From assembly GCA_030605705.1 (NCBI GenBank), contig JAUWHU010000534.1:1-7031 (forward strand): DNA of 7,031 nucleotides, written 5' to 3'. Below the pieces are notes generated by a model. The model made no database searches. It was not told where the DNA came from and saw only the letters and a list, made by a program, of their open reading frames with translations. A program made the position numbers and the translations under genes. Shown in pieces: positions 1 through 5,726 of this stretch; position 1 is the first letter of the stretch, and each line of letters begins with the position of its first letter. This stretch comes from Thermoflexia bacterium (GTDB taxonomy: Bacteria; Chloroflexota; Anaerolineae; B4-G1; SLSP01).

Positions 1-234
1 GTCATATACTTTACGCTGGACCCCACGTCCGAAGCCCTCCTCCAGGTTCGCCGAAATTGAACCGGCACTGCGAATCAATTGGTCAGCCAAAGGACGCCCC
101 AGCGGCGCTTTCCACAATGTCTGACAATCGCGCCATGCCAGGTCGTAAAGATAGAGTGACTTGGGGTAAACCGCCGACTGCCATACTGGCCCGGCCTTAA
201 TGACCTCTGGCACATTTCGCTCCCACTCCTCCAT
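1..234 (-). CDS. Four-helix-bundle protein (S23 / 23S rRNA intervening-sequence type), C-terminus beyond window
   Basis: The reading frame is open from an ATG at 234 to base 1, giving 78 residues without a stop, so the gene is cut by the left edge. The translation begins MEEWERNVPEVIKAG, passes through LYLYDLAWRDCQTLW and then LADQLIRSAGSISANLEEGF-GRG (about residues 52-74). The QL-RSAGSISAN-EG-GRG block is the hallmark of the four-helix-bundle family first seen in 23S rRNA intervening sequences and related to the Avd accessory protein. The molecular function of stand-alone members is unknown. I chose ATG 234 because, from memory, relatives begin M-EWE; GAGG lies 8 bases upstream. An in-frame ATG at 255 (adding MKGEEWG) has a better-placed GAGGAG 6 bases upstream; a TGA at 261-259 closes the frame above it. 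Both starts lie inside a heptamer repeat. It follows the FAD-subunit gene by 52 bases. I see no reverse transcriptase or other diversity-generating retroelement part. Confidence 0.83.
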   Translation of the reverse strand, partial: MEEWERNVPEVIKAGPVWQSAVYPKSLYLYDLAWRDCQTLWKAPLGRPLADQLIRSAGSISANLEEGFGRGVQRKVYD

Positions 235-288
235 TCCCCATTCCTCACCCTTCATTCTTCACTCCTCACTCCTCACTCCTCACTCCTC
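225..288 (+). repeat. Heptamer tandem repeat A (ACTCCTC unit)
   Basis: On the plus strand this reads as an eight-base variant ACTCCTCC, then ATTCCCC, ATTCCTC, ACCCTTC and ATTCTTC, followed by four identical copies of ACTCCTC. It is perfect at the 261-288 end and decays towards 225. On the coding (minus) strand the unit is GAGGAGT, which contains both a Shine-Dalgarno-like GAGGAG and, across the unit junction, TGA. Because 7 leaves remainder 1 on division by 3, three units place TGA in all three minus-strand frames. The array starts within the FAD-subunit stop codon (289-287) and ends inside the first codons of the four-helix-bundle gene. Confidence 0.9.
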
Positions 289-1141
289 ATCTCCTCCCCC
301 GCGCCTTCTCCCAGGCCGCTAAAACCGCCCGGCGAGCCAAAACCCGCGCCATCTCCAGGCGATACTCCGCACTCCCCAGGAAATCTCCGCCGGGATGGAG
401 CTCGGCCAGAGAGGGTTCCAGCGCCGCCGCGACTTTCTCCGCCGTGAGCAGCTGCCCCTGGAGCAAATGTTCCGCCTTGAGCAGACGGATGGGCTGCGCA
501 GCGGCCCCGCCCACGGCGACGCGCACAACTGCGGGCAAGCCCTCGTCCACGGCCAGGTACGCTGCCGCGCAGACGATAGGTTTGTCTTTGGGCGAGCGAC
601 CCACCACCTCGAAGGCCGCCGCGCTGCGCGTGGGCGGGCGTTTGACCCGCGCGCCGGTGATGAGAACGTGAGTCTTGATCAACCGGTCGCGGTAGGCGAC
701 AAAACTGGCGAAGGGCGCGGTGTGCGCGACAGGATCAGCGTAGAGGATGTCAACATCCAGTGTCAGTAGCACCGTGGTGAGTGGGTCGGCAGGGCCGGCG
801 ACGATGAGCGTGCCGCCCAGCGTCCCCTGCTCGCGCAGGTTACGGGACTGCGTGAAACTCGCCGCGCGCGCCAATACGCCATCCGCCAGCTTACCCGCGT
901 CATCGCGGTCTATGAGTTCCTGCAGTGTCATCATGGAACCAATGCGCACTCCCTCAAGGTCGCCCTCGATCTCGCCCAGGCCGACGTTTTGCAAATCCAC
1001 CAGGACTTCCAAAGCGGAATCGCCTTGCGCCACGATCCAGGCCCCTCCGCCCAGGTAGGTAGCGTGGGGATTAGACTGCACCAACATCACCGCCTCATCC
1101 ACGGTCGTGGGTTTGTGATAAGTTTTCACGTTACGCAACAT
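287..1141 (-). CDS. FAD-binding subunit of a xanthine/CO dehydrogenase-type molybdenum hydroxylase (CoxM/XdhB-like)
   Basis: This 284-residue protein has the usual length and layout of the medium subunit of molybdenum hydroxylases: an FAD_binding_5-type N-terminal domain (about 1-170) and a CO_deh_flav_C-type domain (about 172-280). In the complex it carries FAD and passes electrons from the iron-sulfur subunit to the final acceptor. Visible motifs are YLGGGAW (29-35), matching the first glycine-rich FAD loop, and GTLGGTLIVAGPADPL (106-121), matching the second loop, where families usually have TLGGN or TIGGN; here Asn is Thr. C-terminal landmarks are FEVVGR (177-182), GGAAAQPIRL (211-220) and the closing EYRLEMARVLARRAV (259-273). 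The start at 1141 has GAGGAGG (1155-1149) with 7-base spacing. No large molybdopterin subunit or 2Fe-2S subunit is adjacent, so the substrate is unknown. Purine or another N-heterocycle is an inference from the importer upstream; carbon monoxide is not excluded. Confidence 0.92.
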   Translation of the reverse strand: MLRNVKTYHKPTTVDEAVMLVQSNPHATYLGGGAWIVAQGDSALEVLVDLQNVGLGEIEGDLEGVRIGSMMTLQELIDRDDAGKLADGVLARAASFTQSRNLREQGTLGGTLIVAGPADPLTTVLLTLDVDILYADPVAHTAPFASFVAYRDRLIKTHVLITGARVKRPPTRSAAAFEVVGRSPKDKPIVCAAAYLAVDEGLPAVVRVAVGGAAAQPIRLLKAEHLLQGQLLTAEKVAAALEPSLAELHPGGDFLGSAEYRLEMARVLARRAVLAAWEKARGRR

Positions 1142-1175
1142 GTAAAGTCCTCCTCTAAAATGCTCGAGTTACAAA

Positions 1176-1259
1176 AGAGAATAGAGAGTGGAGAATGGAG
1201 AGTGGAGAGTGGAGAATGGAGAGTGGAGAGTGGAGAGTGGAGAGTGGAGAGTGGAGAAT
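1176..1259 (+). repeat. Heptamer tandem repeat B (GGAGAGT/GGAGAAT), 12 copies
   Basis: Twelve uninterrupted 7-base units run from 1176 to 1259. In order they are AGAGAAT, AGAGAGT, GGAGAAT, GGAGAGT twice, GGAGAAT, GGAGAGT five times and GGAGAAT. Only positions 1 and 6 of the unit vary. The array fills most of the gap between the thioesterase stop and the FAD-subunit start. On the transcribed (minus) strand the unit is ACTCTCC or ATTCTCC. It contains no stop in any frame of either strand, which creates spurious reading frames on both strands. Confidence 0.95.
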
Positions 1260-1287
1260 ATTGTATCTGAGATAGGCTCACGGACAA
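1260..1287 (-). promoter_or_regulatory. Candidate sigma-70-type promoter for the FAD-subunit gene
   Basis: Reading the minus strand, TTGTCC (1287-1282, 4 of 6 to TTGACA) is followed after 16 bases by TACAAT (1265-1260, 5 of 6 to TATAAT). It lies between the thioesterase stop (1297) and the FAD-subunit start (1141), so it is placed to start a separate transcript. Initiation would fall near 1253, inside the last unit of heptamer repeat B, so almost the whole repeat would lie in a 5' leader of roughly 110 bases. The call rests on motif match and position only. Confidence 0.4.
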
Positions 1288-1296
1288 GTGAAAATG

Positions 1297-1797
1297 TTAG
1301 TTTTCTGTATCTTCTCGCATCACCCGCCAGAACGCCTGCTCCTGCTCCCAGTCCTGCAACATCTCCGCGCGAGGCAGCACCACCACGGCTACGGCCTCCG
1401 CCGTCACGGCGCCATCGGGCAGACGGATCTCGGCGGCCACGCGGGCCGAACGCCGCTTTTGCTCTATTACCCATCCCACGACCGTCAGGGGCCTGCCGGT
1501 AGGTGTGGGTTTACGGTAGCGTACCTCCAGCTTGGCTGTGACCCAGAAAGGCGCATCCTCCCGCCCCAACATGATCGCCCGCCCGGAGACCTCATCCAAG
1601 ATTGAGGCTATCACCCCGCCGTGGGCGATGCCGGGATAGCCCTGGTAAGGGTCGGGGATCGTAAAAGGAGCGACAATCTGCCCGGCCTCCCGGTCTTCGT
1701 AACATTGCAGGTGCAACCCCACGGGGTTCTCCCGCCCACAGACGAAACACATCCGCGACATGGGTTGGGGATGCCAATGCGCAGGAATTTCACTCAT
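1297..1797 (-). CDS. PaaI-like hotdog-fold acyl-CoA thioesterase
   Basis: This 166-residue protein fits the PaaI/4HBT hotdog thioesterases, which hydrolyse acyl- or aryl-CoA thioesters in the cytoplasm as multimers. The N-terminal part has MCFVCGRENPVGLHL (16-30), a CxxCG plus NPxGL signature common in this subgroup. The central block GIAHGGVIASILDEVSGRA (56-74) holds the HGG turn (59-61) and the acidic pair D68-E69 at the usual catalytic-helix position. The strand ending KLEVRYRKPTPTGRPL (89-104) is the typical hotdog beta segment. The tail after about residue 144 is charged and may form a helix. The start at 1797 has AAGGAG (1810-1805) with 7-base spacing. It lies 67 bases after the second permease and could be cotranscribed with it. 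Its substrate cannot be read from sequence; it has no clear metabolic link to a nucleoside importer. Confidence 0.9.
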   Translation of the reverse strand: MSEIPAHWHPQPMSRMCFVCGRENPVGLHLQCYEDREAGQIVAPFTIPDPYQGYPGIAHGGVIASILDEVSGRAIMLGREDAPFWVTAKLEVRYRKPTPTGRPLTVVGWVIEQKRRSARVAAEIRLPDGAVTAEAVAVVVLPRAEMLQDWEQEQAFWRVMREDTEN

Positions 1798-1813
1798 TCA
1801 ATTGCTCCTTTTC

Positions 1814-1862
1814 TTCATTCATCATTCATCATTCATCATTTGCCATTTGCAATTTGCAATTT
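1814..1862 (+). repeat. Heptamer tandem repeat C (ATCATTC to GCAATTT)
   Basis: Seven consecutive 7-base units on the plus strand: TTCATTC, ATCATTC twice, ATCATTT, GCCATTT and GCAATTT twice. The unit drifts stepwise along the array while the 7-base spacing and the ATT core are kept. It occupies nearly the whole 67-base gap between the second permease stop (1865) and the thioesterase start (1797). It ends just before the AAGGAG ribosome binding site at 1810-1805. Confidence 0.9.
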
Positions 1863-1864
1863 CT

Positions 1865-2818
1865 TCACTTCTCTTCCCGCATATAAGATTTGCCCAACGC
1901 CGCCGGCGCGCCGATGCGTTTGCTCAACGCTTCCCACCAGGTCATGACGATCAGCACGAAGATGGTCATGAGATAAGGCAACATATTCAGGAACTCCGCC
2001 GGGACGGTCGTCCCCGCAGCCTGCAGGCGAAACTGCACCGCGTTGATCCCGCCGAAGAGAATGGCCCCCAACGCAGCGCGGGACGGGTTCCACATCGCAA
2101 AGATGACCAGCGCAATGACGATCCAGCCACGCCCGCCCGTGATATTCTCCGTCCAACCGGGGGTGTAGGCCAGCGACAGGTGTGCGCCGCCCAATCCCAC
2201 CAACATCCCGCCTAAAATGGTGTAGAGATAGCGCGTCTTCACGACGTTGATCCCCATCGCGTCCGCCGTCTGGGGATTCTCCCCGACCGCCCGCAAGTCC
2301 AGGCCATTGCGAGTCTTGTAGAGATAGAACCAGGACAACGGAAGCAAAATATACAGAAAATACGTCAAAATGTCCTGCTCGAACAGCGCGCCCAGGATGG
2401 GCAATTGACTCAGGCCAGGGATGACTAGCGGCGAGAACCGGGGGCCGGACATTCCCACGAGATAGTAGTTGTTCGATTCCGGACCGAGCCGCTGCCCCAG
2501 AAAGCTCGCCAGACCACTGCCGAACAGGGTGATGCTCAAGCCGCTGACGACCTGATTGGCGCGCATGGTCACACTGATGAAAGCGTGGAGCGCGGCCAGC
2601 AGCCCGCCCACCGCCAGCGCCGCCAACAGCCCCCGCCAGGTGCTGCCGGTGTAGTAAGCGGTGGCAAATGACGTGACCGCCCCCAGCAACATCATCCCTT
2701 CCAGTCCCAGGTTGAGGATGCCGGAGCGTTCCGTGTAAATCTCCCCGACGGTGGCGTAGATCAACGAGGTACCGGCCCGCAGTGTGATGGCTAAAACCGA
2801 AGTGATCAACGCGATCAT
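1865..2818 (-). CDS. ABC transporter permease, second subunit of a BMP-type nucleoside/purine importer (YufQ/NupQ-like)
   Basis: This 317-residue membrane protein is of the BPD_transp_2 class and pairs with the preceding permease to form the transmembrane pore of the importer. The family signature GEIYTERSGILNLGLEGMML (25-44) is fully present, and RANQVVSGLSITLFG (86-100) follows the next hydrophobic segment. GENPQTADAMGINV (179-192) is the cytoplasmic coupling loop that contacts the ATPase. Hydrophobic stretches lie at about 3-20, 39-58, 62-80, 90-107, 146-166, 197-217, 230-262 and 279-294. The ATG at 2818 overlaps the stop of the first permease as ATGA, with GGAGGT (2830-2825) 6 bases upstream, so translation is probably coupled. 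The C-terminus MREEK is charged and cytoplasmic. Substrate assignment to nucleosides or purines comes from family knowledge, not from a visible binding site. Confidence 0.93.
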   Translation of the reverse strand: MIALITSVLAITLRAGTSLIYATVGEIYTERSGILNLGLEGMMLLGAVTSFATAYYTGSTWRGLLAALAVGGLLAALHAFISVTMRANQVVSGLSITLFGSGLASFLGQRLGPESNNYYLVGMSGPRFSPLVIPGLSQLPILGALFEQDILTYFLYILLPLSWFYLYKTRNGLDLRAVGENPQTADAMGINVVKTRYLYTILGGMLVGLGGAHLSLAYTPGWTENITGGRGWIVIALVIFAMWNPSRAALGAILFGGINAVQFRLQAAGTTVPAEFLNMLPYLMTIFVLIVMTWWEALSKRIGAPAALGKSYMREEK

Positions 2819-3909
2819 GGTTGCACCTCCGCAACCGGCGCCGCCTTCTCAGCGCGGATAATGCGCAGCCGGTATTCGGTGAAAAGGCCTCCCGCTAACA
2901 TGGGGAAGAGGAGCATCCCCTGGAGCACTATCCCCACAGACGCGGGCAGCCCCATCATCATCTGCACCTGGTCGCCGCCCACCAACAGCGCGCCCATGAG
3001 AATCGCCACGAAAAGCACCGCGATGGGGTTAAGCTGCGCCAGCCACGCCACGATGATCGCCGTGTAGCCGTAGCCGAGGGAAAGCCCCTGCTGCAGGCGA
3101 CGGGAAATGCCTGTCACCTCGCAGGCCCCCGCCAGGCCGCTCAACGCGCCGGAGAGCAACATCGCCCAGACGATGTGGCGGGCGATGTTGATGCCTAAGT
3201 AACGCGCCGCCGTCTGGTTCTCGCCGATGATCTTCAACTCGAAGCCCCAGCGGGTGCGGTTGAGGACAAACCAGAGGAGCGCCGCGGCAACGATGGCAAA
3301 GATCAGCCCTACGTGCGCCCGCGTGCCGCCTAAGCGGGGAAGCCAGGCAAACTGGGGGAATTGCACCGTGCCGGGGAAGCCATAGCCTTCCGGGTCGCGC
3401 CAGGGGCCGTAGTAAAGGTATTGGGAGAAGAGGATCGCCACATAGTTCAGCAACAAGGTGGTGAGCGTCTCATCCACGCCGAGCGTGGCCTTGAGTACCG
3501 CCGGCCCCCCGGCCCAGAGCGCGCCACCCACCACTCCCAGCAGCAACGCCACAGGCAACAGCAGCCACGGGGGGATCACGTCCGCGAGGAAGATGATCAC
3601 CCAGGCCGCCGCCACCCCGCCCCACACCAGCTGCCCCTCCGCGCCGATGTTCCAGAAGCGCATCCTGAAAGCGATGGAAACCCCCAACCCCGTCAGCATC
3701 AGGGGAATCGCTTTCACCAACGTTTCCGAAAAATTATACCAGGAGCCGAACGCGCCGTGGGCCATCGCTGCGTAGGTCGTCAGCGGATTCACCTTAGAGG
3801 CCAGCAGCAAAACGGCTCCCAACAGTAGCGAAACAAAGAAGGATCCCACCGGCACCAGCACCAGGGCTTGCCGCGAGACCGACTGACGTTTTTCAAAGAC
3901 GAAGCGCAT
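2815..3909 (-). CDS. ABC transporter permease, first subunit of a BMP-type nucleoside/purine importer (YufP/NupP-like)
   Basis: From the chosen ATG this is a 364-residue BPD_transp_2-class permease with a basic N-terminus (MRFVFEKRQ) and a first membrane segment at about 15-37. Conserved blocks are FRMRFWNIGAEGQLVWGG (81-98), VDETLTTLLLNYVA (145-158), the ATPase-coupling loop GENQTAARYLGIN (229-241) and GYGYTAIIVAWLAQLNP (279-295). The larger size and the WNIGAEGQ block separate it from the shorter partner permease, so the two form a heterodimer. The frame is open up to a TTG at 3927, but that start would put the strong GAGGAGG inside the coding sequence. ATG 3909 sits 5 bases after the AGGAGG and ATG 3912 only 2 bases after it, so I take 3909. 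The stop overlaps the next gene's start by 4 bases. Confidence 0.92.
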   Translation of the reverse strand: MRFVFEKRQSVSRQALVLVPVGSFFVSLLLGAVLLLASKVNPLTTYAAMAHGAFGSWYNFSETLVKAIPLMLTGLGVSIAFRMRFWNIGAEGQLVWGGVAAAWVIIFLADVIPPWLLLPVALLLGVVGGALWAGGPAVLKATLGVDETLTTLLLNYVAILFSQYLYYGPWRDPEGYGFPGTVQFPQFAWLPRLGGTRAHVGLIFAIVAAALLWFVLNRTRWGFELKIIGENQTAARYLGINIARHIVWAMLLSGALSGLAGACEVTGISRRLQQGLSLGYGYTAIIVAWLAQLNPIAVLFVAILMGALLVGGDQVQMMMGLPASVGIVLQGMLLFPMLAGGLFTEYRLRIIRAEKAAPVAEVQP

Positions 3910-3914
3910 CATCG

Positions 3915-3921
3915 CCTCCTC
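3915..3921 (-). promoter_or_regulatory. Ribosome binding site of the first permease, overlapping the ATPase stop codon
   Basis: The minus strand reads TGAGGAGGCGATGATG. The ATPase stop TGA (3922-3920) supplies the first two bases of the Shine-Dalgarno GAGGAGG. Two tandem ATGs follow at 3912 and 3909. The arrangement indicates translational coupling and favours ATG 3909 (5-base spacing) over ATG 3912 or TTG 3927. Confidence 0.75.
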
Positions 3922-5485
3922 AAGCAATAGCCGGAGCGGACGCGAGCTCCGTCTGTCTGACTCCCGCCATCATCAACCCCAGGCTTTCAATGTCAGCCTC
4001 CTGGGCCGGACACACACCCATCACCGCTCCCTCGAACAACACCGCGATCTGGTCCGCAATAGTGAGCAATTCTTCCAGGTCTTCGGAGATCAGCAACACG
4101 CCCATCCCCTTATCCCGCTGCTCCAATAACATTTTGCGGACCGTCTCCGTGGCGCCCACATCTAACCCCCGGGAAGGGTACGCGGCCACCAACAGCCCTT
4201 CGCAGGCGCTGATCTCGCGGGCCAGGATGGCCTTCTGGATGTTGCCGCCGGAAAGAAATTTGATCCGGGTCTGCGGCGTGGGGGTGGCGATGCGGAAAGT
4301 TTCGATCAAACGCCGGGCGTATTTCAGGATGCGACGCGGGCGCAGCACACCCTTTTCGACCAGCGGTGCTTCGCGGTAGCCTTTCATCACCAGGTTGTCC
4401 GACACGGCCATATCCCCTACCACGCCCATGCCGATGCGATCCGCCGGGATGTGGCTGATGCCCGCCTTGATCATGGTCAGCGGCGAGCGATTCGTCTGCT
4501 CCTCACCCCGGACGAGCACCCGTCCTTGCCTGACCTTGCGCAGCCCGGTGACGACTTCCGTCAGCTCGCGCTGCCCATTGCCCGCCACGCCCGCGATCCC
4601 CAGGATCTCCCCGCCGTGGAGTGCTAAGGAGACGCCTCGCAGCGCAGGCAGCCCCTTATCGTCCTCAGCGTGGATGTCACGGAGCTCCAGCAGCGTCTCG
4701 CCGGGAGTGCCGGCTCGCTTTTCCAGGCGAAACAGCACCTCGCGCCCCACCATCAGACGGGCCAGCTCCTGTGGAGAGGTCTCGGCAGTTCTCTTGACCG
4801 CGACCAGCCGGCCGTGCTGCAACACGCGCACCCAATCGGAAAACTCCATCACTTCTTCCATTTTGTGGGTGATGAAGATAGCGGACTTCCCTTCAGCCAT
4901 CATCACCTTGATCACGCCCGCCAGTTCGTGGGATTCCTGGGGTGTCAGCACGGCGGTAGGCTCATCTAAGATCAGTATCTCGGCACCCCGGTAGATGAGT
5001 TTGAGTATCTCCACGCGCTGCTGCTCGCCGACGCTCAACTGCCAGATGTAGGCCTGCGGGTCAACTTGCAGGCTGTAACGCGCCGACAGCTCGCGGATGC
5101 GCCGGCTTACGGCGTCCATATCCGGCACAAAGGGCAGAGCGCCGATGCCTAAGATGATGTTCTCGGCCACGGTCATGGTCTGCACCAGTTTGAAGTTCTG
5201 GTGTATCATGCCAATCCCCAACGCGGCCGCATCTTTGGGGGAATGGATATCCACCCGTTGGCCCCGGACGTAAATCTCCCCCTCATCGGGCCGGTAGAGT
5301 CCCACCAGGCAATTCATAAGGGTGCTCTTTCCCGCGCCGTTCTCGCCCAGCAGGGACAGTACCTCACCGGGGTAGAGTTCGAGATCCACGTGGTCGTTCG
5401 CCAGGATGCCGGGGAATTGCTTGACGATCCCGCGCATCTCCAGGATGGGGTTTTTGAGTGTATTCTCAGCTTCTGGTTCGTTCAT
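3920..5485 (-). CDS. Two-domain ABC ATPase of a BMP-type nucleoside/purine importer (YufO/NupO, RbsA-like)
   Basis: From ATG 5485 the product is 521 residues, the usual size for sugar/nucleoside importer ATPases made of two fused nucleotide-binding domains. Domain 1 is complete: Walker A GENGAGKST (47-55), Q-loop Q96, signature LSVGEQQRVEI (150-160), Walker B ILILDEP with catalytic E175, and H-loop H207. Domain 2 is degenerate: the Walker A region is GVAGNGQREL (299-308) without the lysine, the Walker B end reads AAYPSRGLD (434-442) with no DEPT, and the H-loop histidine is replaced in LLISEDLEEL (464-473). Its signature LSGGNIQKA (411-419) is intact. Such asymmetry is normal in this family. 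The frame stays open upstream to 5638, but those 51 codons translate repeat D and a palindrome; homologous sequence begins after MNEPEAEN. The start has only a weak TGAG 9 bases upstream. It is the first gene of a tight three-gene unit. Confidence 0.94.
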   Translation of the reverse strand: MNEPEAENTLKNPILEMRGIVKQFPGILANDHVDLELYPGEVLSLLGENGAGKSTLMNCLVGLYRPDEGEIYVRGQRVDIHSPKDAAALGIGMIHQNFKLVQTMTVAENIILGIGALPFVPDMDAVSRRIRELSARYSLQVDPQAYIWQLSVGEQQRVEILKLIYRGAEILILDEPTAVLTPQESHELAGVIKVMMAEGKSAIFITHKMEEVMEFSDWVRVLQHGRLVAVKRTAETSPQELARLMVGREVLFRLEKRAGTPGETLLELRDIHAEDDKGLPALRGVSLALHGGEILGIAGVAGNGQRELTEVVTGLRKVRQGRVLVRGEEQTNRSPLTMIKAGISHIPADRIGMGVVGDMAVSDNLVMKGYREAPLVEKGVLRPRRILKYARRLIETFRIATPTPQTRIKFLSGGNIQKAILAREISACEGLLVAAYPSRGLDVGATETVRKMLLEQRDKGMGVLLISEDLEELLTIADQIAVLFEGAVMGVCPAQEADIESLGLMMAGVRQTELASAPAIA

Positions 5486-5502
5486 TCGTTTTTTCTCATT
5501 AA

Positions 5503-5572
5503 GAGTTGAAGATTGCAAGTTGAAAGTTGAAGGTCGAAAGTTGAAAGTTACAAGTTGAAAGTTGCAAGTTAA
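5503..5572 (+). repeat. Heptamer tandem repeat D (AAGTTGA unit), 10 copies
   Basis: Ten contiguous 7-base units on the plus strand: GAGTTGA, AGATTGC, AAGTTGA twice, AGGTCGA, AAGTTGA, AAGTTAC, AAGTTGA, AAGTTGC and AAGTTAA. On the minus strand the unit is TCAACTT, or ACTTTCA in another phase. It lies 17 bases upstream of the ATPase start. One minus-strand frame through it is open and in phase with the ATPase; since 21 bases are three units, that frame encodes a peptide with a 7-residue period (TFNFRPSTFNLQSST). Confidence 0.93.
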
Positions 5573-5586
5573 AGAATGTGAATATC

Positions 5587-5631
5587 GTAGTAGCGACTGA
5601 AGTCGCTCTGAACGACTAAAGTCGTTACTAC
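5587..5631. repeat. REP-like double palindrome, copy 1
   Basis: It contains two perfect hairpins, AGCGACT-GA-AGTCGCT (5592-5607) and AACGACT-AA-AGTCGTT (5611-5626), separated by CTG. They are flanked by GTAGT (5587-5591) and its complement ACTAC (5627-5631). The outer 12 bases on each side also pair with each other with one mismatch, so the element can fold either as two short hairpins or as one long stem. The compact form resembles dispersed palindromic (REP-type) elements. Its left part is repeated at 5896-5908. Confidence 0.75.
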
Positions 5632-5726
5632 AAGTCATTTTCGTCCTTGGTGGTGTGTAAACACTCGTGACAACTTCTCAATAAATAGGGGTAAAACATC
5701 TGTTACCATTCCTTTTTATACAGAGT

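Noticed and set aside
1..234. Diversity-generating retroelement, suggested by the Avd-like four-helix-bundle fold
   Set aside because: No reverse transcriptase, variable repeat or template repeat is present in the window; the fold alone is not enough.
395..769. Plus-strand open frames opposite the FAD-subunit, permease and ATPase genes (for example 395-769, 3361-3828, 4395-4994)
   Set aside because: All are opposite well-supported genes in GC-rich DNA, and their translations are of shadow composition (Arg/His/Gln or Ser/Thr/Pro-rich) with no recognisable domain.
1176..1259. Possible CRISPR array
   Set aside because: The unit is 7 bases, tandem, with no spacers. Neither this nor the other arrays have the repeat-spacer design.
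989..1502. Open frames on both strands through heptamer array B, with repeated peptides such as EWRVESG and STLHSPF
   Set aside because: The unit contains no stop in any frame, so open frames are expected. The periodic peptides come from the DNA repeat and no ribosome binding site or homology supports them.
1836..2834. A 332-residue minus-strand open frame overlapping the second permease
   Set aside because: It is in another frame of the same DNA, is rich in His, Arg and Gly as expected of a frame shadow, and its product lacks membrane segments. The 317-residue permease frame carries clear family motifs.
3910..3927. TTG at 3927 or ATG at 3912 as the start of the first permease
   Set aside because: TTG 3927 would place the strong GAGGAGG inside the gene, and ATG 3912 leaves only 2 bases after it. 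ATG 3909 has a normal 5-base spacing, though 3912 differs by one residue and cannot be fully excluded.
3920..4600. Loss of the second ATPase domain's catalytic motifs as a sign of a decaying gene
   Set aside because: Degenerate second-domain Walker motifs with an intact signature are the norm in RbsA-like and BMP-type importer ATPases, and the frame is intact.
5482..5499. Five-codon leader frame MRKNE whose TGA overlaps the ATPase ATG
   Set aside because: It has no ribosome binding site and is short enough to be chance; the overlap is noted only because it could couple translation.
5644..5673. TTGTCA at 5673-5668 as a promoter -35 for the ATPase gene
   Set aside because: No -10-like hexamer lies 16-18 bases downstream on the minus strand (sequence there is CCAAGG-like).
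5635..5712. A 24-codon minus-strand frame beginning MVTDVLPLF in the spacer, preceded by AAAAAGG and TATAAAA
   Set aside because: The purine run abuts the ATG with no proper spacing, the peptide resembles nothing I know, and no -35 matches the TATAAAA.
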